Translations under genes and position numbers: made by a program
The notes under the pieces: generated by a model
What the model was told of the DNA's origin: nothing
Seen by the model: only the letters and a program-made list of their open reading frames with translations
The model's database searches: none
Shown: piece by piece, positions 15,254 to 23,322 of the stretch
How the letters are laid out: every line of letters begins with the position of its first letter
Numbering within the stretch: the first letter of the stretch is position 1
Source of the DNA: an uncultured Lentisphaeria bacterium
Lineage (GTDB): Bacteria > Verrucomicrobiota > Lentisphaeria > Oligosphaerales > Oligosphaeraceae
Length of the DNA stretch: 34,405 nt
Direction: 5' to 3'
Assembly: GCA_945827525.1 (NCBI GenBank)
Contig: CALZPA010000009.1
Coordinates: 1-34,405 of the forward strand

Positions 15254-15871
15254 ATGAGGATGCAGGTCAGGTCATGGTTGATGGGCGGTCTGCTGCTGCT
15301 GTCGTCCGGCGGCGGTGTCTGGCTGTCTGCGGCGGAGTCGCCGGAGGCGGGAAAGCTGCCGGAGGGGGGGCGAGTGGAGCGCGGTCAGCGTCCGCATGGC
15401 GATGACCGCCGGCAGTTTGGGGAGCAGTTGCGTCAGATGATGGAGCGGCTGAGGCAGGAGCGTCCGGAGGAGTTCCAGCGTCTGGAGCAGTTGAAGAAGA
15501 CGGACAGGGCCGCGTACTTCGAGGAGATACGGAAGCTGATGCCTCGGCGCCCGTGGTTCCCGAGCAAGGTTGAGAAGCTGGACCGTCACTGCTTTGACCT
15601 GAGCCGGCAGTATCGGCAGGCGCGGACGGAGCAGGAGCGCGAGGCCATCCGGGGCGAGCTGCGGAAGTCCGTCGAGCAGGCGACCGACGCGATGATCGCC
15701 GACCTGCGGCAGCGCCTGGAGCGCATGGAGCGGAGGCTGGGCGAGATGGAGACGAACCGCGACAAGATGATTGAGGACCGCCTGCGGATGCTGACGCGCG
15801 AGCGCGGCGACGTCCCGCCGCCTCCTCCGCCCCCGCCGCCGGCGTCGGAGGAGCCGCCGAAGGGTCTCTGA
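15254..15871 (+). CDS. Exported coiled-coil protein of the sigma-factor operon
   Basis: I do not recognise the family. The product (205 aa) starts at the ATG at 15254, 10 nt after AAGGAG at 15238-15243. It has a clear signal peptide (residues about 8-27, ending near LSAAES) and then an almost entirely charged, helical body rich in Arg, Glu, Gln and Met with heptad-like spacing (for example LRQRLERMERRLGEMETNRD at about 156-175). It ends in a run of nine prolines within a Pro-rich tail. Its size and helical character resemble small periplasmic sensor/chaperone proteins of the CnrX/Spy kind, but no diagnostic LTxxQ motif is present. Its position after sigma and anti-sigma genes suggests a periplasmic partner or sensor for the anti-sigma factor. 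Confidence 0.75.
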   Translation: MRMQVRSWLMGGLLLLSSGGGVWLSAAESPEAGKLPEGGRVERGQRPHGDDRRQFGEQLRQMMERLRQERPEEFQRLEQLKKTDRAAYFEEIRKLMPRRPWFPSKVEKLDRHCFDLSRQYRQARTEQEREAIRGELRKSVEQATDAMIADLRQRLERMERRLGEMETNRDKMIEDRLRMLTRERGDVPPPPPPPPPASEEPPKGL

Positions 15872-15896
15872 GGAGGCGTCCGGTTCGAGGCACGGC

Positions 15897-15971
15897 GCAG
15901 GACGGCGCGGCCCGCCTTTTCCATCCCTCCCTCTCGGGTCCGGGTGGAGGAGGCGGGCCGCGCCGTCCTGC
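15897..15971. terminator. Bidirectional terminator, perfect 21-bp stem
   Basis: The arms 15897-15917 and 15951-15971 are perfectly complementary over 21 bp and enclose a 33-nt loop. The hairpin sits between the convergent stops of the exported coiled-coil gene (15871) and the antiporter gene (16009). The T-tracts outside are short (CTTTG on the plus side), so termination probably relies on the very stable stem. Confidence 0.8.
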
Positions 15972-16008
15972 TTTGTCTGCGTGTGGTGTGTGTGAGTGAG
16001 CCGGCCGG

Positions 16009-18234
16009 TCAGCCGGTGAAGGCCTTGGCGGCGGCGGCGGGAGTCCTGGCGCTGAGGACGGCCTTTCGCTTGGCCTCGTTGGAGAGGATCTGGGCGACCT
16101 GCGAGATGAACTGGAGATAGGGGCCGGGCTCGTCGTTGGGGCAGAGGGAGAGGATGACGATGTGGGTCTTGTGGTCTTCGCCGGGGTCGTACTCGAAGCC
16201 CTCGGCGGAGATGCCGATGGCGGTGGTGAAGACGGATGTGCCGTTGGTGCGGGTGTGTGGCATGGCGATGCCGCCGTCCTGGTAGGTGGTGATGATGCTC
16301 TCGCGGTCGAGGAGGTCCTGGTAGCACTTGTCGGGGTCGGCGAGCGGGGTGTGGAGGTTGATGAGTCCCAGGAGTTCGCGGAAGGCGTCGTTCTTGGTGG
16401 TCGCGGTCATGTTGACGATGATGTTCTCGGGGGTGATGACCTTGTCGAGGGAGGTGAAGGAGGCGGCGGCGTGCCGCGTCGGCGGAGTGGGGGTGGCGGC
16501 ATGGGTGGCGGGGGCGCCGTAGATCTGGCTCTTGAGGGTGTCGGGCCTGGCTAGCTGTCGGAGTTCGGAGAGGTTCTTGTGGAGCTCGACGAGGCTCTCG
16601 TAGACGGTGGTGTTGATGAGGGCGACGTCGTCGGGCTGGGAGGCGAAGTTGAAGGTGGTGCCCTCGATTTCGAGGGAGAAGCTGGTCTTGTCGCGCCGGA
16701 ACTGGATGACGCGGATGTCCTTGCCGATGGCGGAGGTGGAGAAGCCGTCGTGGTGGAGCATCTCGATGATCTCGTTGAGGGCGAAGTTGGCGAGGGCCTC
16801 GGTGTGGAAGGTGAAGGAGGTGACGGTGGTGTTGTCGTCGGGGACCTCGCGGCGGACGCCCTTTCGCTTGACGGAGAGGACGGCGGAGAGGAGCGGCGGG
16901 GCGAGGAGGGCGGTGATGAGGGGCATGATGATGGCGATGCCGAAGAGGCTGCTGTCGAAGATAGGCACGCGGTCGGGGACGAGCTGTGCGTTGTGGCCGT
17001 CGCGGACGGTGGCGGCGTCGGCGCTGACGAGGTGTGTCTCGCCGGTCTTGGCGAGTTTCTCCTGTGCCTTGAGCTCGGGGTTCTTCATCATGGTGGTGGC
17101 GGCGATGCCGGCGATGATGAGGACGACCTCGCAGCGCGGGATCATGCCGATGCCGACGCGGAGGGCGCCGATGCCGTTGAAGTTCATGCAGAAGGCGGGG
17201 AGCGAGCAGCCCAGGATCTTGCCCAGGATGGCCATCAGGGAGAAGATGACGCCGACGATGAGGACATGCGGGTTGGCCAGCACGCGGACGTCGACGAGCA
17301 TGCCCATGACGACGAAGAACAGGGGGACCAGGAAGTTGTAGACGGGGGTGAGCGAGGCGCGGATGCGGAAGGCGACGTCCGTCTTGGAGAGCGAGAGTCC
17401 CATGACGAAGGCGCCGATGATCATGGCCAGTCCGGCCTGCTCGAAGAGTCCGGCGAGGATGAGGGCGAGGCCGAACGCCTGGATGGCGAACAGCTTGGAG
17501 GACTTGAAGATCTTGAGGAAGGAGGCGAGCCGGCGGGCGCAGACGAGTCCGACGGCGGTGACGCCGAGCCAGATGCCGAAGCTGCGGATGGTGATGCCGA
17601 GGATGTTGCCCCAGGCCATGGCGCCGCCGTTGAGCTCGACGTTGGCGATGCCGATGACGATGGCGAGGCAGACGATGCCGAGGACGTCGTCGATGACGGC
17701 GGCGGCCATGATGGTCACGCCCTCGGGGGAGTCCATGCAGCGGTGCTCGGAGAGGATGCGGGCGGAGATGCCGACGGAGGTGGCGGTGCAGAGGATGCCG
17801 AGGAAGAGGCAGCGCGGATCCATGAGCTCCCAGCCGTAGACGAGGAGTCCGACGGCGGCGCCGCAGGCGAAGGAGAAGGCGATGCCGCCGATGCCGACGA
17901 CGGTGCCGACGACGGAGTACTTGAAGAAGGTGCGGACGTCGGTCTCGAGTCCGGAGATGAAGAGGAGGACGATGGAGCCGAGGGTGGCGATGCTGTAGAG
18001 GGTGGTGTCGACGGGGATGCCGATGACGGCGGTGGAGAGCGGGAAGAGGCCGTGCTCCATGCCGTGGAGGGGCAGGGGGACGCTGCCGAGGGCGTAGGGG
18101 CCGATGAGGATGCCGGCCAGCAGCTCGCCCATGACGGAGGGGATGCGGCACTTGGTGGCGAGCATGCCGAAGAGCCGCGCGAGGACGATGATGAGGCCAA
18201 TCTGGATGGCCAGCAGGGCGATTTGCTGTGACAT
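16009..18234 (-). CDS. CPA2-family cation/proton antiporter fused to PTS EIIA-like domain
   Basis: A 741-residue fusion. Residues about 1-395 are a CPA2 (KefB/NapA-like) membrane domain with many hydrophobic helices; the antiport site motif appears as AAVIDDVLG with Asp182-Asp183. An unusual polar insert of about 55 residues follows ATTMMKN before the last membrane helix (about 465-490, LFGIAIIMPLITALLAPPLL). Then comes an alpha/beta region of about 100 residues with no recognised family, a Pro/Ala/Thr linker, and from about 590 a type-2 PTS EIIA (PtsN-like) domain. That domain carries GGIAMPHTRTNG with His660 at the phosphorylation site. The inferred role is Na+ or K+/H+ exchange regulated by phosphorylation or by binding of the EIIA-like domain. 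The ATG at 18234 lies 29 bp after the MBL hydrolase stop, so the two genes are probably an operon. Confidence 0.88.
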   Translation of the reverse strand: MSQQIALLAIQIGLIIVLARLFGMLATKCRIPSVMGELLAGILIGPYALGSVPLPLHGMEHGLFPLSTAVIGIPVDTTLYSIATLGSIVLLFISGLETDVRTFFKYSVVGTVVGIGGIAFSFACGAAVGLLVYGWELMDPRCLFLGILCTATSVGISARILSEHRCMDSPEGVTIMAAAVIDDVLGIVCLAIVIGIANVELNGGAMAWGNILGITIRSFGIWLGVTAVGLVCARRLASFLKIFKSSKLFAIQAFGLALILAGLFEQAGLAMIIGAFVMGLSLSKTDVAFRIRASLTPVYNFLVPLFFVVMGMLVDVRVLANPHVLIVGVIFSLMAILGKILGCSLPAFCMNFNGIGALRVGIGMIPRCEVVLIIAGIAATTMMKNPELKAQEKLAKTGETHLVSADAATVRDGHNAQLVPDRVPIFDSSLFGIAIIMPLITALLAPPLLSAVLSVKRKGVRREVPDDNTTVTSFTFHTEALANFALNEIIEMLHHDGFSTSAIGKDIRVIQFRRDKTSFSLEIEGTTFNFASQPDDVALINTTVYESLVELHKNLSELRQLARPDTLKSQIYGAPATHAATPTPPTRHAAASFTSLDKVITPENIIVNMTATTKNDAFRELLGLINLHTPLADPDKCYQDLLDRESIITTYQDGGIAMPHTRTNGTSVFTTAIGISAEGFEYDPGEDHKTHIVILSLCPNDEPGPYLQFISQVAQILSNEAKRKAVLSARTPAAAAKAFTG

Positions 18235-18263
18235 GGCGTGGGTTGAGGGGTGGGGAGGCGGGC

Positions 18264-19055
18264 CTAGAGGGTGGTGACGCAGCCGTCGTGGGCGAAGGAG
18301 ACGGGGAAGGGGAGGTGCCGGCACATGTCGAGGGCGAGCCGCTGCCGGTCGGCGGGCTGCCAGGGGTCGCCGATGTGGTAGAAGACGAGGCGTCCGGCCT
18401 GGAGTCGCTCAAGGGTGGGGATGGCCTTCTCCAGGGGGTAGTGGGTGATTTCGCTGAAGACGAGGTCGCAGCCCTGGGCGGCGTCGAGGGGGAAGTCGTG
18501 GAAGTCGGCGGCGAGGTCGCCGGTGAAGAGGACGCGCTTGCCCTCGCAGGAGAATTTGAGTGAGAAGGCGCAGACGTCGGGGTTGTGGAGATGCGCGAGG
18601 TGGTCGGTGCGGACGGCGGTCATGGCAAGGGTGCCGTCGTCGTAGCCGTGGGTGTCGTCGTAGGCGCGGACATCGCCGAAGACGGGGGCGCCGCCGTCGT
18701 GCTCGGCGCGGTTGTCGAAGCGTCCGGAGTGGTTGGCCTCCCTCCAGGCGACGAGGCCGTCGAACGCGGCGGCCTCGGGGAGGAGGACGCTGAGCCTGAC
18801 GTCGGGGAAGCGCCGGCGGTACTTGGCGGCCTGCTCGCAGAGGACGGGGAGGCTGCCGGTGTGGTCGATGTGCATATGGGTGACGAAGATGGCGGACAGT
18901 TGCGAGGCGCAGAGCCCTCGGCGCACGAGGAGCGCGTTGGCGGGCTCGCCGCAGTCCACCAGGTAGAGGCGTCCGCCCGTCTCCAGCAGCGTCGAGGAGC
19001 AGAAGTGCTCGGGGGTTGGGTCGCCGTGGCTCGTGCCCAGGTTGGTGATTCTCAT
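18264..19055 (-). CDS. MBL-fold metallo-hydrolase (RNase Z-like group)
   Basis: A 263-residue metallo-beta-lactamase-fold enzyme. The metal motif HxHxDH is seen as THMHIDHTGSLP, the bridging Asp as FTGDLAADFHDF, and the last His in VFYHIGDPW or FAHDG near the C-terminus. The N-terminal NLGTSHGDPTPEHFCSS resembles the G-T-S/G start of the RNase Z/ElaC-like group, but the length and the active-site loop do not prove tRNA processing. I chose the ATG at 19055 because GAGGAG lies about 10 nt upstream and the fold begins there. An ATG at 19103 would add 16 polar residues. It is the first gene of a two-gene unit with the antiporter. Confidence 0.83.
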   Translation of the reverse strand: MRITNLGTSHGDPTPEHFCSSTLLETGGRLYLVDCGEPANALLVRRGLCASQLSAIFVTHMHIDHTGSLPVLCEQAAKYRRRFPDVRLSVLLPEAAAFDGLVAWREANHSGRFDNRAEHDGGAPVFGDVRAYDDTHGYDDGTLAMTAVRTDHLAHLHNPDVCAFSLKFSCEGKRVLFTGDLAADFHDFPLDAAQGCDLVFSEITHYPLEKAIPTLERLQAGRLVFYHIGDPWQPADRQRLALDMCRHLPFPVSFAHDGCVTTL

Positions 19056-19202
19056 GTCCAGGATGCTCCTCTTGCTCTGCGGCGTCGGCCGCAGGTGTTC
19101 CATGTTTTCCCAAAAACGAAAAGAACCCCATCAGGGCTGTGGGCCGGTGCTGGGGCGACGGGGGTGCCGGAAGGTGCGCTCCCGCTGGGAGTCTTGTGTC
19201 AT

Positions 19203-19230
19203 AATGTATCGCTGGCTTAGCGGCTTTCAA
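19203..19230 (-). promoter_or_regulatory. Promoter of the MBL-antiporter unit
   Basis: On the minus strand TTGAAA (19225-19230) and TACATT (19203-19208) are separated by 16 bp, a good sigma70-type match. An overlapping CATTAT at 18-bp spacing is an alternative -10. Confidence 0.65.
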
Positions 19231-19290
19231 TCGCGGCTGGCGAAAAAATGTTCGTTTCTGTCATGTTCTGTCCGGGCGGAGGCAACGAGT

Positions 19291-19329
19291 GCGCCCTCCG
19301 TCCCGAGTGTGTCTCGGGGCGGAGGGCGC
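19291..19329 (-). terminator. Hairpin terminator after the guanylyltransferase gene
   Basis: The arms 19291-19307 and 19313-19329 pair over 17 bp with one mismatch around a 5-nt loop. The hairpin begins about 42 bp after the stop of the guanylyltransferase gene on the minus strand. There is no T-run, so it may be only an RNA-stabilising hairpin. Confidence 0.6.
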
Positions 19330-19371
19330 GAGTCAGGGCGTGTGTGGCCCGGGCGTGTGTGGAGGGAGGGC

Positions 19372-20469
19372 TCAGAGCTGGGTGGCGCCCTGGTCTCGGA
19401 GGGCGACGACGACCTTGCGGACGTCCTGTGCGCGGTCCTTGGGGAGGATGAGGAGGGAGTCCTCGCTGACGACGACGATCATGTCCTTGAGTCCGACGGC
19501 GCCGACGGCGAGCTTCTTCTGTCCGGAGGCGTTGTAGACGATGCAGTCCTTGCAGTCGATGAGGATGGGGTCTCCGACCTTGACGTTGGAGCTGACGTCG
19601 TGGGGGATGGTGCGGTCGAGGGCGTCCCAGGAGCCGACGTCGTCCCAGACGAATTTGCCGGGGATGACCATGACGTGCGCGGCCTTCTCCATGAGGGCGT
19701 AGTCGATGGAGATGTTGGGGAGGGCGTCGAATATCTTGGCGGCGCGCTCGTCGTTGTGGTCCATGAGTGCGTCGGTGAGGTCCTCGAGGGTCTGGGCCAT
19801 GACGGGGTTGGCGCGTCCGAATTCGTTCTGGAAGGTGGAGAGTCTCCAGAAGAACATGCCGCTGTTCCAGAAGAAGCGTCCGGAGGCGACGTACTTGGCG
19901 GCGTCCTCGGGGGAGGGTTTCTCGCGGAAGGAGACGACCTTGAGGGAGGTCTGTCCGGCGCTGTCCTTGGCGGGCTGCTCGGCGACCTCGATGTAGCCGT
20001 ATCCGGGCTCGGGGCGGATGGGCTGGATGCCGATGGTGATGAGGGCATCGTTGGTCTCGGCGGTCTCCATGGCGGCCTCGACGGTCTTTACGAAGGGGGT
20101 GGTGTCGGGGATGCGGTGGTCGGCGGTGAGGACGCCGAGGGTGAGCTCCTCTGGGGAGAGGTTGGCGCGCGCGAGGATGGTGGCGGCGGCGTAGATGAGG
20201 CAGCCGGCGGTGTTGCGCTTGCAGGGCTCGGCGATGATGTTCTCGGCGGGGATGCCGAGGTCGGCGTCGATGATGGCCTGCTTGAGGTGCTGTCCGGTGG
20301 CGATGTAGATGTTGGCCGGCGGGACGATGGCCATGGAGCGCTCGACGGCCTCCTCCAGCAGCGACTGTCCCGAGCCGGTCAGCTTCAGGAGCTGCTTCGG
20401 CTGGGTGTGACGCGAGAGCGGCCAGAAACGTTCGCCGGCGCCGCCGGCCATGATGACAATGACTTTCAT
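19372..20469 (-). CDS. manC: Mannose-1-phosphate guanylyltransferase (single-domain type)
   Basis: A 365-residue nucleotidyltransferase that should make GDP-mannose from mannose-1-phosphate and GTP, for glycans or other GDP-sugars. It begins with the pyrophosphorylase signature GGAGERFWPLSR and continues with PKQLLKL, the nucleotide-binding segment AEPCKRNTAGCL, LTADHRI with the conserved Asp and His, GYGYIEV, FREKPS, the FFWNSGMFFWR motif and KFVWDDVGSWDAL. The length fits the short type that lacks the C-terminal phosphomannose isomerase domain. AAGGAG lies 9 nt upstream of the ATG. It appears monocistronic, with a possible promoter at 20531-20560 and a hairpin downstream. The gene symbol is by family. 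Confidence 0.92.
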   Translation of the reverse strand: MKVIVIMAGGAGERFWPLSRHTQPKQLLKLTGSGQSLLEEAVERSMAIVPPANIYIATGQHLKQAIIDADLGIPAENIIAEPCKRNTAGCLIYAAATILARANLSPEELTLGVLTADHRIPDTTPFVKTVEAAMETAETNDALITIGIQPIRPEPGYGYIEVAEQPAKDSAGQTSLKVVSFREKPSPEDAAKYVASGRFFWNSGMFFWRLSTFQNEFGRANPVMAQTLEDLTDALMDHNDERAAKIFDALPNISIDYALMEKAAHVMVIPGKFVWDDVGSWDALDRTIPHDVSSNVKVGDPILIDCKDCIVYNASGQKKLAVGAVGLKDMIVVVSEDSLLILPKDRAQDVRKVVVALRDQGATQL

Positions 20470-20530
20470 GCTTGCTGTCTCCTTGCGGTTGATGTGAGCA
20501 GTGACTCGCGGGTTTCCTTACGTGATGCCA

Positions 20531-20560
20531 CTAATATGCACATCCTTCGCCAATGCGCAA
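20531..20560 (-). promoter_or_regulatory. Possible promoter of the guanylyltransferase gene
   Basis: On the minus strand TTGCGC (20555-20560) and TATTAG (20531-20536) are 18 bp apart, about 60 bp before the start codon. The match is moderate. Confidence 0.45.
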
Positions 20561-20916
20561 ATTCAAAACCGCCCCCGATAAAGAAAAAAAGTGATTTTTT
20601 TTGCATGGAGGCTCCAGGCGGACACTGCTGTCTGATTTTGTCCGTTTTCAGTTCAGAAACAGCCAGATGGAGGCTAGTTGTCGAGACGGACAATGCAAAA
20701 AAGGGAAAATTATGACAGGACAAGAAAGAAATGTCCAAGTCGGTAAATTCGGGTCTGTCCCCGACAGGTCCGGGGGCGGGTGCCCGTTTGGCGGGTGCGT
20801 CCGATGAGGAGGGCCTGGCGTCTCGGAGCGGACGGTGGTCCCGCTCGAGCGGCAGGCCGCCGTCGGGGGGGGGAGACGGGGTGGCGCCCGTCGTGGCGAA
20901 AAAAGGTCGCGTTCCA

Positions 20917-20945
20917 TTGCGGAGAGTGTGTCGGCGGGCTATATT
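20917..20945 (+). promoter_or_regulatory. Promoter of asd
   Basis: TTGCGG (20917-20922) and TATATT (20940-20945) are 17 bp apart. Transcription would start near 20952 and leave a leader of about 120 nt that is GC-rich and could fold. I saw no match to the lysine riboswitch core in it. Confidence 0.6.
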
Positions 20946-21071
20946 AGGGAGTTTGCGGGTCGGGCTGTCCGCTGTGTGGCGGGGAGCGCCGCGAGGGGTG
21001 GCTGCCGTGCCGTCCCCGCCCGGAGGAAGAACCCAGTTAGTCATAGTAGTGAGTTTAGGAGTTTGAGTCCC

Positions 21072-22070
21072 ATGAGCAGATCATTCCATGTTGCGGTGGC
21101 CGGGGCGACCGGCGCTGTCGGCGTCGAGATGCTGAAGACGCTGGAGAAGCGCAATTTCCCGGTCAAGTCGCTGCGCCTTTTGGCCTCGTCGCGTTCGGCG
21201 GGCAAGGAGGTCACCTTCAAGGGCGAGACCCTGAAGGTCGAGGAGATGACGAAGGACTCGTTCAAGGGGATTGACATCGCGCTGTTCAGCGCGGGTGCGA
21301 GCCGGACGCGCGAGTTCGGGCCGGCGGCGGTGGAGGCCGGCGCGGTGGTGATTGACAACTCGAGCGCGTTCCGGATGGACCCGACGGTGCCGCTGGTCGT
21401 GCCGGAGGTGAATCCGGAGGACGTCAAGAAGCACCATGGCCTGATCGCGAACCCGAACTGCACGACGATCATCATGCTGGTGGCGCTGAAGCCGCTGCAT
21501 GACCTGTCGCCGATCCGCCGGATTGTGGTGAGCACGTACCAGAGCGCGAGCGGCGCCGGCGCGCTGGCGATGCAGGAGCTGAAGGATCAGGCGGGCGCGT
21601 ATCTGCGCGGCGAGAAGGTCGAGCCGAAGGTCCTGCCGCATCCGTATGCGTTCAACCTCTTCTCCCACAACACCACCATCGGCGACAACCTCTACTGCGA
21701 GGAGGAGATGAAGATGGTCAACGAGACGCGCAAGATCATGCACGACGACCGCATCGCCGTGTGTCCGACCTGTGTGCGCGTCCCCGTGCTCCGCTCGCAC
21801 GCCGAGTCCATCGTCATCGAGCAGGAGCGCAAGGTGAGCGTCGACGAGGCGCTGGCCGCGCTGGCCAAGGCCCCGGGCGTGAAGATCGTCAACGACACGG
21901 CGCGGAACTACTTCCCGATGCCGGTGGACAGCAACGAGCAGTATGACGTGCTGGTCGGGCGCGTGCGCGACGACCTGAGCTGCGACAGGGGCCTGGCGCT
22001 GTTCGTCTGCGGCGACCAGTTGCTGAAGGGCGCGGCGCTGAACGCCGTGCAGATTGCCGAGCTGCTCTGA
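21072..22070 (+). CDS. asd: Aspartate-semialdehyde dehydrogenase
   Basis: A 332-residue enzyme that reduces aspartyl-4-phosphate to aspartate semialdehyde, the branch point to diaminopimelate/lysine, threonine and methionine. An N-terminal Rossmann fold starts with VAVAGATGAVGVEML. The phosphate-binding SSRSAGK and IDNSSAFRMD follow, then the catalytic Cys130 in NPNCTT. STYQSASGAGALAMQEL is diagnostic of the family, and His243 in RVPVLRSHAES is the expected general base. Length and order are normal. AGGAG at 21057-21061 lies 10 nt before the ATG. The open frame upstream to 20835 is outside the family and runs through the promoter, so it is not used. ddl follows after 157 bp containing a hairpin. 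Confidence 0.95.
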   Translation: MSRSFHVAVAGATGAVGVEMLKTLEKRNFPVKSLRLLASSRSAGKEVTFKGETLKVEEMTKDSFKGIDIALFSAGASRTREFGPAAVEAGAVVIDNSSAFRMDPTVPLVVPEVNPEDVKKHHGLIANPNCTTIIMLVALKPLHDLSPIRRIVVSTYQSASGAGALAMQELKDQAGAYLRGEKVEPKVLPHPYAFNLFSHNTTIGDNLYCEEEMKMVNETRKIMHDDRIAVCPTCVRVPVLRSHAESIVIEQERKVSVDEALAALAKAPGVKIVNDTARNYFPMPVDSNEQYDVLVGRVRDDLSCDRGLALFVCGDQLLKGAALNAVQIAELL

Positions 22071-22088
22071 CGGGAGCGCGCGGCGTGG

Positions 22089-22142
22089 CGGCAGGCGGGC
22101 GTGCCCGTGTCCCCGAGTGGGCGCGGTGCGGCCCGCCTGCCG
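22089..22142 (+). terminator. Hairpin after asd (terminator or attenuator)
   Basis: The arms 22089-22100 and 22131-22142 are perfectly complementary over 12 bp with a 30-nt loop. The hairpin starts 18 bp after the asd stop and is followed by TGTCTCTGG, not a true T-run. It may separate asd from ddl or reduce read-through. Confidence 0.5.
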
Positions 22143-22227
22143 TGTCTCTGGCCGGCGCGGGCAATCCCCCGTGCCGGCGGCGGTGGCGTCTGTTGTGTGT
22201 GTGAGTGTGTGTGCGGGAGAGACGGAT

Positions 22228-23304
22228 ATGGGCAGAACGAGCGTGTGCGTGGTGTGCGGGGGCCAGTCGGCCGAGCATGAGGTGTCGCTGCAGTCGGCAC
22301 GGAACGTGCTGGGGGCTATGGACCGGGAGCGGTACGAGGTGGTGCTGGCCGGCATCGGGAAGGATGGCGTGTGGCGGCTGTATGGGGACGAGGCGACGTT
22401 CTGCGAGGATGCGGACGACCCGTCGCGCATCCGGCTGTCGCCGTCGGCGGGCGTGGAGGCGTTTCCGGTGCTGACGTCGGCGGGCGCGGCGCTGGTGGAG
22501 GTTGGCGGCGGGCGTCGCCATCCGTTCCGGCTGCTGTTTCCGGTGCTTCACGGGACGAACGGCGAGGACGGCGCGATACAGGGTCTGTGCCGGATGCTGA
22601 ACGTGCCGTGCGTGGGGTGCGACCAGGCGGCGAGCGCGAACTGCATGGACAAGGACATCGCGAAGCGTCTGCTGGAGGCGGATGGCGTTCGTGTGGCGCG
22701 GTGGGTGACGCTGCGTCGCGGTCAGCCGGCGCCGTCGGCGGCGGAGATGCTGTCGCGGCTGGGTTCGCCGGTGTTCGTGAAGCCGTCGCGGGCGGGCTCG
22801 TCGGTGGGCGTGTCGAAGGTGCGGACGCCGGCGGAGCTGTCGGCGGCGGTGGAGGAGGCGTTCCGGTACGACACGAAGGTGCTGGTGGAGGAGGCGATCG
22901 TCGGCCGCGAGATCGAGTGCGCGGTCCTGGGCGACTCGGAGGTCAGGGTGGCGGTGCCTGGCGAGGTCATCCCGAAGGTGGAGTTCTACTCGTACGAGGC
23001 GAAGTACATCATGTCGGACGGCGCGGCGCTGGAGGCGCCGGCGCGGCTGACGCAGGAGCAGGTCGCGGCGGTGCAGGCGCTGGCGGCGCGCGCGTTCCGC
23101 TGCCTGGAGTGCTCGGGGATGGCCCGCGTCGACTTCTTCCTGACGCAAGACGGCGAGTGGGTGCTGAACGAGCTGAACACGATACCGGGCTTCACCCGCA
23201 TCTCGATGTACCCGAGGCTGTGGCAGTTGTCGGGCCTGAGCTACGCGGAGCTGGTCGGCGAGCTGATGGAGCTGGCGCTGAGCCGTCCCGCGCTGACGTT
23301 CTGA
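22228..23304 (+). CDS. ddl: D-alanine--D-alanine ligase
   Basis: A 358-residue ATP-grasp ligase that makes the D-Ala-D-Ala dipeptide for peptidoglycan. The N-terminal domain has VVCGGQSAEHEVSLQSA, the Ddl signature. The central domain has LHGTNGEDGAIQGL and the ATP-grasp loop VFVKPSRAGSSVGVSKV. The metal-binding end has ARVDFFLTQDG and NELNTIPGFT, with the Asp, Glu and Asn ligands in place. The omega-loop segment KVEFYSYEAKY is present, with Tyr rather than Phe around the substrate-specificity position; I would not assign vancomycin-type D-Lac activity from this. GGAGAG precedes the ATG at 22228 by about 6 nt. The next gene starts 18 bp after the stop. Confidence 0.95.
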   Translation: MGRTSVCVVCGGQSAEHEVSLQSARNVLGAMDRERYEVVLAGIGKDGVWRLYGDEATFCEDADDPSRIRLSPSAGVEAFPVLTSAGAALVEVGGGRRHPFRLLFPVLHGTNGEDGAIQGLCRMLNVPCVGCDQAASANCMDKDIAKRLLEADGVRVARWVTLRRGQPAPSAAEMLSRLGSPVFVKPSRAGSSVGVSKVRTPAELSAAVEEAFRYDTKVLVEEAIVGREIECAVLGDSEVRVAVPGEVIPKVEFYSYEAKYIMSDGAALEAPARLTQEQVAAVQALAARAFRCLECSGMARVDFFLTQDGEWVLNELNTIPGFTRISMYPRLWQLSGLSYAELVGELMELALSRPALTF

Positions 23305-23322
23305 GCGCGGGGGGAGGCGGGC

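Larger units (their letters stand above)
19056..19371. other. Intergenic region between manC-like gene and MBL gene
   Basis: These 316 bp contain the promoter of the MBL-antiporter unit (19203-19230) and a hairpin after the guanylyltransferase gene (19291-19329). The MBL leader is about 145 nt and includes a minus-strand CCCTGATGGGG mini-hairpin followed by TTCTTTTCGTTTTT, which could act as a weak attenuator. No gene is seen. Confidence 0.6.
20470..21071. other. 600-bp divergent intergenic region, partly AT-rich
   Basis: It holds the leader and promoter of the guanylyltransferase gene (minus) and of asd (plus). Between about 20560 and 20740 it is markedly AT-rich for this genome and contains A7-GTGA-T8 (20584-20602), a self-complementary AT hairpin. 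An 8-bp inverted repeat TTGTCCGT/ACGGACAA lies at 20638-20645 and 20686-20693. A 31-codon frame at 20712-20807 preceded by AAGGGA is possible, but too weak to call a gene. From 20750 the region is GC-rich. Confidence 0.55.

Noticed and set aside
15272-18412. 1046-codon minus-strand frame across the sigma operon end, terminator and antiporter
   Set aside because: Arg/Pro/His-rich nonsense that runs through a strong terminator and two real genes in other frames.
19198-19215. dif-like sequence containing CATAATGTAT
   Set aside because: Only the central 10 bases resemble a dif site; the arms do not match, and the bases are better explained as the -10 region of the MBL promoter.
20712-20807. 31-codon small gene between the manC-like gene and asd
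   Set aside because: A weak ribosome-binding site and a Gly-rich end; no independent support, so kept only as a note.
20952-21071. Lysine riboswitch in the asd leader
   Set aside because: The leader is long enough to fold, but I could not find the conserved core of that riboswitch.
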